In this document: positions 18,651 through 29,428 of the stretch, in pieces
Position numbering within the stretch: the first letter of the stretch is position 1
Layout: every line of letters starts with the position of its first letter
Assembly (NCBI RefSeq): GCF_003403315.2
Contig: NZ_CP048407.1
Span: 1,984,001 to 2,048,000, forward strand
DNA: 64,000 nt
Reading direction: 5' to 3'
Origin: Thermaerobacter sp. PB12/4term
Lineage (GTDB): Bacteria; Bacillota; Sulfobacillia; Thermaerobacterales; Thermaerobacteraceae
Made by a program: the position numbers and the translations under genes
Notes under the pieces: model-generated
What the model saw: the letters and a program-made list of their open reading frames with translations, nothing else
What the model was told of the DNA's origin: nothing
Database searches by the model: none

Positions 18651-18668
18651 GTGTGATCTTCGTCACAC
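18651..18668. promoter_or_regulatory. CRP/FNR-like palindrome before ctaB
   Basis: GTGTGATCTTCGTCACAC is a perfect inverted repeat TGTGA-N6-TCACA extended by one pair, identical in form to the CRP-family consensus. It lies 92 bases before the ctaB start in one of the few less GC-rich stretches. A CRP/FNR-family regulator is the likely ligand; none is encoded in the window. Confidence 0.6.
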
Positions 18669-18759
18669 GGCGCGTCCCGGTACCCTCCATAGCGTGGAAC
18701 CTGGAAGCCCCGGCCAAGGGGCAAAGGAGCCCGCCCCAGGGGCGAAAGGGGGACGCGCC

Positions 18760-19779
18760 ATGACGGGGAGTACCACGGACACCGCAGGCGCCCCGCCAGC
18801 AGCTGCCACGACGATGGCTCCGGTGCGGGCACCCAGGCCGGTTCCGGCTCCGGGCGCCACGCCGGCCGGCTCTTCTCCGCACCGGGCCCTTGCCCCAACG
18901 GGCAGGGTCCGGATGGTGCTCGACCTGGTGATCCTCACCAAGCCGCGTATCGTCCTGCTGCTGGTCCTGTCGGGGGTGCTGGCCGGCTACGCCGCGGCCG
19001 GTGGGCAGCCCGATCCGGCCCGTCTGGCCGGCTTTGCCCTGGCCGGCGGCATGGCCGCCGCCGGGGCGGCGGCGTTCAACCACTTTGTAGACCGGGACGT
19101 GGACGGGCACATGGACCGCACCGCCGCCCGGCCCCTGCCGGCGGGGCGCCTCGAGCCCCTGCGGGCGCTGGAAGTGGGGGCGGTCCTGTCCCTGGCGGGC
19201 GTCTCGGCCGCCGCGGTGCTGCTGGGCGGCGCCGTGGCCCTGGTGCTGCTGGCGGGCATCGCCGTCTATGCCGGGCTCTACAGCCTCTGGCTCAAGCGGC
19301 GCACGGCGTGGAACATCGTCCTGGGCGGCACCGCCGGCAGCCTCATGGTGCTGGCCGGCTGGGTGTCCCAGACCGGCACCCCGGGTCCCGGAGCGTGGCT
19401 CCTGTTCGCCTGGCTCTTCCTCTGGACGCCTTCCCATTTCTGGCCCCTGGCCATCGTGGTCCGGGACGAGTACGCCCGGGCCGGCATCCCCATGCTGCCC
19501 GTCGCCGCGGGTCCCCGCCTGGCGGCCTGGATCACCCTGGCCAACACCCTGGCGCTGGTGGCCCTGTCCCTGATCCCCGCCCTCTGGGGCTGGTACCGGG
19601 CCGGCCCTGCCCTGGCGGTGGCGGCGGCGGGGGCGGTCATGGTGGCGCTCAACCTGGCGGTCGCCCTGGCCGGCCCCGGCCGGCGGGAGCGCCTGGCCTG
19701 GCGGCTCTACAAGCTTTCTGGCCCCTACCTGGGCTGGATCCTGGCGGTCTTCGCGCTGGCCCTGGCAGGAAGGGGGTGA
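18760..19779 (+). CDS. ctaB: protoheme IX farnesyltransferase (heme O synthase)
   Basis: UbiA-family membrane prenyltransferase that converts heme B to heme O. The active-site motif NHFVDRDVDGHMDRT and the following RPLPAGRLEP are clear; about nine hydrophobic segments follow, with the WTPSHFWPLA motif in the fifth loop. The ATG at 18760 has AAGGGGG seven bases upstream. The first 50 residues are Pro/Ala-rich and disordered. First gene of the heme-copper oxidoreductase operon, which implies that the enzyme it serves uses heme O or A. Confidence 0.93.
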   Translation: MTGSTTDTAGAPPAAATTMAPVRAPRPVPAPGATPAGSSPHRALAPTGRVRMVLDLVILTKPRIVLLLVLSGVLAGYAAAGGQPDPARLAGFALAGGMAAAGAAAFNHFVDRDVDGHMDRTAARPLPAGRLEPLRALEVGAVLSLAGVSAAAVLLGGAVALVLLAGIAVYAGLYSLWLKRRTAWNIVLGGTAGSLMVLAGWVSQTGTPGPGAWLLFAWLFLWTPSHFWPLAIVVRDEYARAGIPMLPVAAGPRLAAWITLANTLALVALSLIPALWGWYRAGPALAVAAAGAVMVALNLAVALAGPGRRERLAWRLYKLSGPYLGWILAVFALALAGRG

Positions 19780-19783
19780 GGCC

Positions 19784-19960
19784 ATGGACGGGGGACGCGC
19801 GGCGGCGCAGCCGGACCCGGCGCCGGAGCCGGTGCCGTGGATCCAGCGGCTGCTGGATGACGAGTTCTTCCTGCTCGGAGTGGGCCTGATGGTCCCGGTG
19901 CTGCTCTACATCGTGTGGGGCCTGATGGAACTGGCCCAGGTGCCCCTGTTCCCGCGGTGA
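19784..19960 (+). CDS. 58-residue single-helix protein of the oxidase operon
   Basis: Starts four bases after the ctaB stop with AGGGGGTGAGG upstream. After a Pro/Glu-rich start it has WIQRLLDDEFFLLG, then one hydrophobic helix (GLMVPVLLYIVWGLMELA) and a short tail. Position and shape match the small single-helix accessory subunits (subunit IIa-like) of ba3-type enzymes, which have only one helix. Family membership is inferred, not proven. Confidence 0.65.
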   Translation: MDGGRAAAQPDPAPEPVPWIQRLLDDEFFLLGVGLMVPVLLYIVWGLMELAQVPLFPR

Positions 19961-20139
19961 TCCCGCCCGGCCGGTGCCGGGACGGGGCGCCGCGGTGCCC
20001 CCGGCCGCGGCGGGACCGGCGAGGCCGGCAGCCTGATGACGGGGGCGGCGCCCGCCCCTCGCCCGCCAGGGAAGCGAAAGCCTCCCGCGGGGGCCGCATC
20101 CGGCGGGAACGCAGCACGTGCGCAGAGGAGGTCAAGGGG

Positions 20140-20724
20140 ATGAACGGAGCGGAACGTGGCCCGGCTCTTCATGCCGTGGCCGGTCCGGGGGGCGCCTCGG
20201 CCCTGGAACCGCCGCCGCGGGTGTGGTGGGGTCCCCTGGGCCGGATCGAGCGGGTCTGGCTCATGGCAGGCCTGATCTGGGCCCTGGTGATGTTCGCCAT
20301 GATGTGGATCTGGCCCCACGTGGGCCACCAGAACACGCCCATCGAGAGCTACCGCATGGCGCCGGCCGACTTCAAGGCCGCGGCCGAGGCCTTCATCAAG
20401 GAGCACCAGGTGGGCGAGGAGTTCGGCGTGCCGGTGGTGGAACCGGAGCCGGGGGGCGAGGTCTACTTGGAGGCCATGGCCTACCAGTGGCGGCCCATCC
20501 TGCGGCTCAAGCGCGGCGAGACGTACCGGCTCTACGTCTCCTCCACCGACCTGCAGCACGGCTTCTCCATCCAGCCGCTGAACCTGAACTTCCAGGTCCT
20601 GCCCGGCTACGTCTACGTGATCGAGCTGACGCCCCAGCAGACCGGCGAGTATGCCGTGGTCTGCAACGAGTACTGCGGCGTCGGACACCACCTGATGAGC
20701 GGCAGGCTCATCGTGGTCGACTAG
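20140..20724 (+). CDS. heme-copper oxidoreductase subunit II with CuA site
   Basis: Membrane-anchored cupredoxin subunit, 194 residues, that takes electrons from a cytochrome c-type donor. One N-terminal helix (LMAGLIWALVMFAMMWIW) is followed by the periplasmic-type domain. The complete CuA site is visible: His in STDLQHGFS and the CNEYCGVGHHLM motif (two Cys, Glu backbone, His, Met). The one-helix, short form matches ba3-type (B-family) subunit II. ATG with AGAGGAGG eight bases upstream; it ends 15 bases before subunit I. Confidence 0.9.
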   Translation: MNGAERGPALHAVAGPGGASALEPPPRVWWGPLGRIERVWLMAGLIWALVMFAMMWIWPHVGHQNTPIESYRMAPADFKAAAEAFIKEHQVGEEFGVPVVEPEPGGEVYLEAMAYQWRPILRLKRGETYRLYVSSTDLQHGFSIQPLNLNFQVLPGYVYVIELTPQQTGEYAVVCNEYCGVGHHLMSGRLIVVD

Positions 20725-20739
20725 GTGGGGGGATGTCTC

Positions 20740-22614
20740 ATGGCGTCAAGCAGCGTGGTGGCGACCCGCACCCCGGCGCCGGCAGGGCCTGCCGCAGACT
20801 TCCGCACGTGCCCGGTCACCGGCCTGGCCGTCCACCGGCCGGCCGAGACCCTGATCATCACCAACGCGGTCACGGCGGTGGTCTTCCTGGCCTTCGGCGG
20901 CCTGCTGGCCCTGCTCATCGGCCTGACCCGCTGGCCGGCGGTGCACCTGCTCCCTGCGGAACTGTTCTACCGGTTCGTCACCGCCCACGGCACGACCATG
21001 CTGGTCTTCTGGATCCTGTTCTTCGAGGTGGCGGGCCTGTATTTCGGCAGTGCCGTCCTGCTCAATGCCCGGCTGGTGACGCCGCGGGCGGGCTGGATCG
21101 CCTACGCGCTCATGCTGGCGGGCGCCCTGGTCACCGAGGCGGCCATGCTCACCGGCGAAGCCAACGTGATGGTCACCGCCTACCCGCCCCTGAAGGGCCA
21201 CCCGGCCTTCTACCTGGGGCTCATCGTCTTCACCGTGGGGGCGCTGGTGGCGGTGGGCGTGTTCTTCGCCACCGTCCTGCGGGCGCGGGCGGAAGGCCTG
21301 GTGAAGACCTCCCTGCCCCTGGTCACCTATGCCTTCCTCGCCGCGGCGGTGCTGGCGGTCTTCACCCTGGTCTCGGGCGCCCTGGCCCTGATCCCGACCT
21401 TCCTGTGGAGCATGGGCTGGCTGCCGTCGGTCGACCCGGCCGTCTACCGGCTCCTCTTCTGGGGCTTCGGCCACGGATCCCAGCAGGTCAACCTGGCCGC
21501 CATGGTGGGCGTCTGGTATGCTCTGGCCAGCCTGACGGTGGGCGCGCGGCCGCTGCATGAGGGGCTGAGCCGGCTGGCCTTCTTCCTCTACGTGGCCTTC
21601 ATCCAGCTGGGCTCCATCCACCACCTGCTGGTCGACCCCGGCCTGGGCACCAGCAACCGCATCATGAACACCAGCTACTTCATGTACCTGGCCACGGTGG
21701 GCAGCATGATCCACGCCTTCTCCATCCCCAGCGCCGTGGAGGTCGCCCAGCGGGAGCGGGGCCATCACCGCGGCCTGTTCACCTGGCTGCGCAAGGCGCC
21801 CTGGAGCGAGCCCGGCTTCGCGGCGTTGGCCCTGTCCCTGCTCTGGTTCGGCTTCGTCGGCGGCGTGACGGGCGTGATAATGGGCCAGATGCAGCTCAAC
21901 ATGCTGGTGCACAACACCCTGTTCGTCCCGGGGCACTTCCACTCCACGGTGGTGGCCGGCACCACGGTGGCCTTCATGGGCATCGCCTACTACCTGCTGC
22001 CGCTGATCGGCCAGCGGCCCCTGGCCTTCCCGGGCCTGGCCCGGTGGCAGCCCTACATTTATTCCCTGGGCCTGGCCGTCCTGACCGGGAGCATGATGGC
22101 CGCCGGGAAGCTGGGCGTGCCGCGGCGCCTGTGGGACATCACCTACCAGCAGGCGGCCATCCCGGTGACGGTCTTTGAAGATCCCCGCGTCCAGCTGCTG
22201 CTCGCCGGGGTTGGCATCGGCGCCGTGGTGGCGGTGCTGGGCGGAGCGATGTTCGTGGCGGTCATGCTGGGCACCCTTTTCTCCCACCGCACCACCACCC
22301 GGGTCGGCGCGGGCCTGCGCATCGCCCTGCCGCCGGCCACCCCGCCCGTCACGACCCCGCCCATCACCGGCGGGTCGGACCCCGAGGAGCCGGGCAGCGA
22401 ACAGGGGCGGAAGGCCCAGGGCCCGGCCGCCAGCATGGGCCCGGCGGGCCAGGCCGCGGGGGCCGGCCGTGCGGCGGCGCTGCAGCCTGGTGACCCCGGG
22501 GCCCGGGCGGAGGCGCCGGGCACCGTGGTGCTGGTCTTCGCCTTCCTGGCCTGGTTCGTCCTGATGTACGTGGTCGCCTGGTCGAACCTGCACAAGGCCT
22601 GGCCGGTGGGCTGA
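20740..22614 (+). CDS. heme-copper oxidoreductase subunit I, possibly a CuA-type NO reductase
   Basis: Membrane catalytic subunit (624 residues, about 13-14 helices) of the B-type heme-copper superfamily. Ligand histidines are seen in AHGTTMLVFW (low-spin heme), GFGHGSQQV (CuB), GSIHHLLVDPG (CuB pair) and HNTLFVPGHFHS (both hemes). Oxygen reductases have GHPxVY in the second motif, with Tyr cross-linked to His; here it reads GHGSQQV, so Tyr is replaced by Gln. Loss of that Tyr is a mark of nitric-oxide reductases in this superfamily. A Pro/Gly-rich stretch of about 80 residues interrupts the C-terminal end before the last helix. The start ATG at 20740 has AGGTGGGGGG upstream. Confidence 0.88.
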   Translation: MASSSVVATRTPAPAGPAADFRTCPVTGLAVHRPAETLIITNAVTAVVFLAFGGLLALLIGLTRWPAVHLLPAELFYRFVTAHGTTMLVFWILFFEVAGLYFGSAVLLNARLVTPRAGWIAYALMLAGALVTEAAMLTGEANVMVTAYPPLKGHPAFYLGLIVFTVGALVAVGVFFATVLRARAEGLVKTSLPLVTYAFLAAAVLAVFTLVSGALALIPTFLWSMGWLPSVDPAVYRLLFWGFGHGSQQVNLAAMVGVWYALASLTVGARPLHEGLSRLAFFLYVAFIQLGSIHHLLVDPGLGTSNRIMNTSYFMYLATVGSMIHAFSIPSAVEVAQRERGHHRGLFTWLRKAPWSEPGFAALALSLLWFGFVGGVTGVIMGQMQLNMLVHNTLFVPGHFHSTVVAGTTVAFMGIAYYLLPLIGQRPLAFPGLARWQPYIYSLGLAVLTGSMMAAGKLGVPRRLWDITYQQAAIPVTVFEDPRVQLLLAGVGIGAVVAVLGGAMFVAVMLGTLFSHRTTTRVGAGLRIALPPATPPVTTPPITGGSDPEEPGSEQGRKAQGPAASMGPAGQAAGAGRAAALQPGDPGARAEAPGTVVLVFAFLAWFVLMYVVAWSNLHKAWPVG

Positions 22615-22628
22615 GCTCCCGGAACCCC

Positions 22629-22658
22629 GGGGCCGGCGGGCTGCCGGCCGCCGGCCCC
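22629..22658 (+). terminator. strong hairpin after subunit I
   Basis: Perfect 11-bp stem GGGGCCGGCGG / CCGCCGGCCCC with an eight-base loop, 14 bases after the stop; no T-run. Confidence 0.55.
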
Positions 22659-22696
22659 GCCGGTTCCTCCCCCGGTGCGGCGGGTCCGCCCGAAAG

Positions 22697-22727
22697 TTGA
22701 CTTGGCTGGCAAGCCCAGTGGTATACT
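22697..22727 (+). promoter_or_regulatory. icd: sigma-A promoter of icd
   Basis: -35 TTGACT (22697-22702) and extended -10 TGGTATACT with hexamer TATACT (22722-22727). The 19-base spacer is long but is offset by the TGn extension. The start codon is 38 bases downstream. Confidence 0.7.
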
Positions 22728-22764
22728 CGCGTCGAGGGGCACGGGAGCCCCTGGGGAGGAAGAT

Positions 22765-24255
22765 ATGCCACTCGTAACCACCGAGAGCGGGAAGAAGCTC
22801 TTCGTCACCGAAGACGGCCGCAAACTCGTCACCGTCATTCCCGGCGACGGGATCGGCCCGGAGTGTATCGACGCGACCTTAAAGATTCTGGAGGCAGCCA
22901 AGGCCCCCCTGGTCTTCGAGATCCGAGAAGCGGGGGCCAGTGTATTTAAGAAGGGCCTTGCCTCCGGCGTGCCGCAGGAGACCATCGAGTCCATCCGCAA
23001 GTCGCGGATCGTCCTCAAGGGGCCCCTGGAGACCCCTGTCGGCTACGGCGAGAAGAGCGCCAACGTCACCCTGCGCAAGCTCTTCGAGACCTACGCCAAC
23101 GTGCGGCCGGTGCGGGAGCTGCCCAACGTGCCCACTCCCTATTCGGGCCGGGGCATCGACCTGGTGGTCGTCCGCGAGAACGTGGAAGACCTCTACGCCG
23201 GCATCGAGCACCAGCAGACGCCGGGGGTCGCCCAGACCCTGAAGCTGATCTCCGACAAGGGGTCGGAGAAGATCGTCCGCTTCGCCTTCGAGCTGGCCCG
23301 GGCCGAGGGCCGCAAGCGGGTCCACTGCGCCACCAAGTCCAACATCATGAAGCTCAGCGAGGGGACCATGAAGCGGGTCTTCGAGCGGGTGGCGCAGGAG
23401 TATCCGGACATCGAGGCCCAGCACATCATCGTGGACAACGCCGCCCACCAGCTGGTCAAGCGACCCGAGCAGTTTGACGTCCTCGTCACCACCAACATGA
23501 ACGGGGACATCCTTTCCGACCTCACCTCGGGCCTGGTCGGCGGGCTGGGCTTCGCCCCCTCGGCCAACATCGGCAACGAGGTGGCCATCTTCGAGGCGGT
23601 CCACGGCTCCGCTCCCAAGTACGCCGGCAAGAACGTGATCAACCCCACGGCGGTGCTCCTCTCGGCGGTGATGATGCTGCGCTACATCGAGGAGTTCGCC
23701 GTGGCCGAGCTGATCGAGAACGCCGTCCTCTACACGCTGGAGGAAGGCAAGGTCCTGACGGGCGACATCGTGGGCTACGACCGCGGCGCCAAGACCACGG
23801 AGTACACCGACGCCATCATCGCCAACCTGGGCCAGAAGCCGCGGAACGCCCAGGTCCGCTCCTACCGTGCCGTGAAGCTGCCCCAGATCAGCCCCGAACC
23901 GGCCTACGTGAAGGCCAGGAGCCGGCGCATCGTGGGCGCCGACGTGTTCGTCGAGAGCGACCTCTTGCCGGAGCAGCTGGGTCCCGCCCTGGAGGAACTG
24001 GCGGCGGGCAGCGCCTTCCGCCTGAAGATGATCTCCAACCGGGGGACCCAGGTGTACCCGCCCACGGGCGGCCTAACGGACCTAGTGGACCATTACCGCT
24101 GCCGCTTCCTTTACAAGGGCGACGGCGAGGCGCGCCAGGACGACATCGTCGACCTGGTCCAGCGGGTGGGCAGCCGCTTCCGCTGGATGCAGATCGAGGT
24201 GCTGCAGGAGTTCAACGGCGAGCCAGGCTTCACCAAGGCCCAGGGCGAAGCCTGA
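22765..24255 (+). CDS. icd: isocitrate dehydrogenase, Thermus-type with C-terminal domain
   Basis: Oxidatively decarboxylates isocitrate to 2-oxoglutarate (TCA cycle). The beta-decarboxylating dehydrogenase core is seen from IPGDGIGPE through the substrate-binding ENVEDLYAGIE, then NMNGDILSDLTSGLVGGLG and AVHGSAPKYAGKNVINP. After the core of about 345 residues comes a C-terminal domain of about 140 (from PEPAYVKARSRRIVGADVF). Total length 496 equals that of the Thermus thermophilus enzyme as I know it. GGGGAGGAAG precedes the ATG. It has no Ala/Gly insertions, unlike its neighbours. Confidence 0.94.
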   Translation: MPLVTTESGKKLFVTEDGRKLVTVIPGDGIGPECIDATLKILEAAKAPLVFEIREAGASVFKKGLASGVPQETIESIRKSRIVLKGPLETPVGYGEKSANVTLRKLFETYANVRPVRELPNVPTPYSGRGIDLVVVRENVEDLYAGIEHQQTPGVAQTLKLISDKGSEKIVRFAFELARAEGRKRVHCATKSNIMKLSEGTMKRVFERVAQEYPDIEAQHIIVDNAAHQLVKRPEQFDVLVTTNMNGDILSDLTSGLVGGLGFAPSANIGNEVAIFEAVHGSAPKYAGKNVINPTAVLLSAVMMLRYIEEFAVAELIENAVLYTLEEGKVLTGDIVGYDRGAKTTEYTDAIIANLGQKPRNAQVRSYRAVKLPQISPEPAYVKARSRRIVGADVFVESDLLPEQLGPALEELAAGSAFRLKMISNRGTQVYPPTGGLTDLVDHYRCRFLYKGDGEARQDDIVDLVQRVGSRFRWMQIEVLQEFNGEPGFTKAQGEA

Positions 24256-24323
24256 GGGCGCCGGAAGCGCGACGGCGCCGGGTGGCGAAAAGGCATCGAT
24301 GGCGCTTGTGGGATTTGGGTTTC

Positions 24324-24355
24324 GGGGGGCTCGGCCGGCGGTTGCCGAGCCCCCC
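24324..24355 (+). terminator. hairpin after icd
   Basis: Perfect 12-bp stem GGGGGGCTCGGC / GCCGAGCCCCCC with an eight-base loop, 70 bases after the stop; only a weak GCCTTGT tail follows. Confidence 0.6.
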
Positions 24356-24438
24356 GCCTTGTGCGCCCCGGAATGGGACCGGCAGGTCCTGGCCGGATAG
24401 AAAAAGCGTTACAATGGCCCCAGAGAGGGGGACGACGG

Positions 24439-27252
<2,814 letters not shown>

Positions 27253-27292
27253 CGGTGCCTGCGCAAGGCAACATGGTATGCGAGAGTGATCT

Positions 27293-27322
27293 GCGGGGCG
27301 GCTCCAGGGAGGGCCGCCCCGC
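27293..27322 (+). terminator. hairpin after acnA
   Basis: Perfect 10-bp stem GCGGGGCGGC / GCCGCCCCGC with a ten-base loop, 40 bases after the stop, no T-run. It also contains the only ribosome binding site candidate (GGGAGGG) for the small frame that follows. Confidence 0.5.
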
Positions 27323-27327
27323 GGCAC

Positions 27328-27480
27328 ATGCAGGCCGAACTCAAAGCCCATTTCGAGCGCGAACCGAACCAGCCTGACCAGCTCATGCCCAGTGCCTGGT
27401 TTTTCACCCACCTGGACGAGCCAACGGAGAGGCGCGTCGCGGCCATCGTGCGGCACGCCACGGCGGCTCGCCGGCCCTGA
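27328..27480 (+). CDS. small hypothetical protein, 50 residues
   Basis: Reads MQAELKAHFEREPNQPDQLM, PSAWFFTHLDEPTERRV, then AAIVRHATAARRP. The composition is protein-like, with varied third codon bases (TTT, CCT, AGT, CCA) unlike the GC-rich neighbours. The putative binding site lies in the preceding hairpin, 12 bases away. No family recognised; it may be a fragment of a transferred gene. Confidence 0.4.
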   Translation: MQAELKAHFEREPNQPDQLMPSAWFFTHLDEPTERRVAAIVRHATAARRP

Positions 27481-27568
27481 ACAAAGGCCGGTCTCGAGTT
27501 CCGGGGAGCCGGCCCTCCGGCGGTCAGAGCCATGTTCGCCTGGACGGGGTGCGGTCTAAATACAACAC

Positions 27569-27594
27569 GCGCCCCGGAGGCGGCTCCGGGGCGC
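27569..27594 (-). terminator. terminator of the ferredoxin gene
   Basis: Perfect 11-bp stem GCGCCCCGGAG / CTCCGGGGCGC with a four-base loop. On the minus strand it is followed by a U-rich GTGTTGTATTTA. It lies 45 bases beyond the ferredoxin stop. Confidence 0.7.
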
Positions 27595-27638
27595 TGCTGG
27601 CTGGCACGCTCGGTGATGGGAGCTGGGGCGGCCGAGGA

Positions 27639-27887
27639 TCAGAGCTGGCCGCGTTCCTCGAAGAACTTGCGGGCCTTCTCCTTGTAGTGCTCCCACTGCT
27701 CGGGGACCTCATCCTCGTCGTAGATCGCCTCGACGGGGCAAACGGCCGCGCAGGCGCTGCAGCCGATGCACTCCTCCGGGTGGATGAAGAACTGGTCCTC
27801 GCCCTCGTAGATGCAGTCCACCGGGCAGACCTCGACGCAGGACTGGTCCTTGGTGCCGACGCACGGCTCGCAGATGACGTAGATCAT
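27639..27887 (-). CDS. fdxA: 7Fe ferredoxin
   Basis: Small electron carrier of 82 residues with one [3Fe-4S] and one [4Fe-4S] cluster. Cysteines at 6, 9, 17, 21 and 25 and at 40, 43, 46 and 50 follow the Bacillus/Thermus/Azotobacter 7Fe pattern (CVGTKDQSCVEVCPVDC, then CIGCSACAAVCP). The C-terminal 25 residues are acidic and helical. ATG at 27887 with AAAGGAG about ten bases upstream. Confidence 0.94.
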   Translation of the reverse strand: MIYVICEPCVGTKDQSCVEVCPVDCIYEGEDQFFIHPEECIGCSACAAVCPVEAIYDEDEVPEQWEHYKEKARKFFEERGQL

Positions 27888-28136
27888 CGGCCGGTGCTCC
27901 TTTCCTCGCCGGTTTACCCCTCTAAGTCTATGGCAACCCCGTCCACCGTGGCAAGGCGGCTGGCAGCGGTGGTTGACCCTGGCGGACCCCCGTGGACCGG
28001 CCCCGGCGTGCAAGTGCCTGTGGGCCGGAGCGCCCGGCACGCTCCCGCGGCCGGGAGGCGTTGCCGGGGCCCGGATCAGCGCCCGCCTCTCTTACTGTAC
28101 CGCATGGCCGGGCGAGAATCCTGCCGTGAACCCGCA

Positions 28137-28150
28137 AAATCGCGCGATTT
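28137..28150. promoter_or_regulatory. 14-bp perfect palindrome in an AT-richer island
   Basis: AAATCGCGCGATTT is fully self-complementary and is flanked by outer arms TGCCG (28122-28126) and CGGCA (28151-28155). It sits in the 380-base gap upstream of fdxA, next to the most AT-rich stretch of the area (28155-28180). Possible operator or promoter region for fdxA. Confidence 0.4.
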
Positions 28151-28267
28151 CGGCAGAAAAGAAGTGATATTCATTTTCACCCAGCCCAACGGCTTCTCCC
28201 AGCCCTTGCTTCTCCCGGCCCGGCTGCCTGCTGGCCGCCCGCGGCATGCCGTGGTTCCGGCCGGGGT

Positions 28268-29428
28268 CTAGAGCTCCGGCAACGGGCGCTGCAGCATGGC
28301 GACCAGCAGCCGCACGGCCCCCTCCAGGTCGCCGGCATCGACCATCTCCCCCGGCGTGTGGGCGTACCGGGTGGGAATGGAGAGGGTGCCCGCCGGCACG
28401 CCGGCCCGGGCCAGCTGCATCGCGCCGGCGTCGGTGCCGCCGAAGGGCAGCACCTCCAGCTGGTACGGGATCCCCTCCGCCTCCGCCGTGGCTTCCATCC
28501 AGCGGCGCACCAGCGGGTGGGCGATCTGGCTGTTGTCCTTCACCTTGACGGCCGGCCCCTTGCCCAGTTCCACCGCCACCCGGTGCTCAGGCTCCGGAGT
28601 GTCCCCGGCCAGGGTGATGTCCACCGCCACCGCCACGTCCGGCTCGATGCCGAAGGAGGCGGTGCGGGCGCCGCGCAGGCCCACCTCCTCCTGGACCGTG
28701 AAGACGAAGTACACCTCGTGGGGCGAGTCCTCCAGCCGCGCCATGGCCTCCATGACCACCGCGCAGCCCGAGCGGTCGTCCATGGCCTTGGCGACCAGGC
28801 GCCGGCCCGCCCGCTCCAGGGGCCGGTGGAACACGGCCATGTCGCCCACGCGCACGTGGCGCCGCGCGTCATCGCCCGAGGTGGCGCCGATGTCCACGAA
28901 CAGCTTGCCCATCTTGAGGTCGCGGGCGCCGTCCAGTTTCTCGCTGGAGACCACGCCGATCACGCCGCCGGCAAACTCGACCCGCTGGCCCATGAGGATG
29001 ATGGGATCCTGCCCGCCCACCGGTTCGACCCGGATGAAACCCTTCTCGTCGATGTGGGTGGCGATGAGGGCGATCTCGTCCATGTGGGCGGCCACCATGA
29101 TCCGCCGTCCCGGGCCGCCGCTTCGGCCCGGGGCCGCCCCGCCCCGCGGCCCGCGCCGCGCCATCAGGTTGCCCAGGGCGTCCACGCGCACCTCGTCGGC
29201 CCAGGCCTCCACCCGCGCGCGAATGTACTCGCGCACGGCCTCTTCCCGGCCCGACGGGCCGTAGGTCTGGGTCAGGTCGCGGAGGAAGCCGATCAGGCGG
29301 GATTCGCCGGCCGGCTCCTCCCGCTCCCCGGCCGGTGCGGCAACGGGCTGCGGTTCGCGGCCCGCACCGGAGGGGCGCTGCGGCTCGCCGCCCGGCCCGG
29401 CCCGGCGGTCCGTCATGTCAGTCGCCAT
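28268..29428 (-). CDS. M42 family aminopeptidase (third of three)
   Basis: Cytosolic dinuclear-metal aminopeptidase/endoglucanase-like protein of the TET/FrvX/YsdC family. Metal ligands and catalytic residues are in AAHMDEIA, AMDDRSG, TVQEEVGLRG, the Asp of AVDITLAGD and RYAHTPGEMVD. About 45 N-terminal Pro/Gly/Arg residues precede the domain. The ATG at 29428 overlaps the previous gene by 11 bases; the in-frame ATG at 29416 is an alternative. Last of three tandem paralogues. Such enzymes build tetrahedral dodecamers, and co-expressed paralogues can mix. Confidence 0.92.
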   Translation of the reverse strand: MATDMTDRRAGPGGEPQRPSGAGREPQPVAAPAGEREEPAGESRLIGFLRDLTQTYGPSGREEAVREYIRARVEAWADEVRVDALGNLMARRGPRGGAAPGRSGGPGRRIMVAAHMDEIALIATHIDEKGFIRVEPVGGQDPIILMGQRVEFAGGVIGVVSSEKLDGARDLKMGKLFVDIGATSGDDARRHVRVGDMAVFHRPLERAGRRLVAKAMDDRSGCAVVMEAMARLEDSPHEVYFVFTVQEEVGLRGARTASFGIEPDVAVAVDITLAGDTPEPEHRVAVELGKGPAVKVKDNSQIAHPLVRRWMEATAEAEGIPYQLEVLPFGGTDAGAMQLARAGVPAGTLSIPTRYAHTPGEMVDAGDLEGAVRLLVAMLQRPLPEL

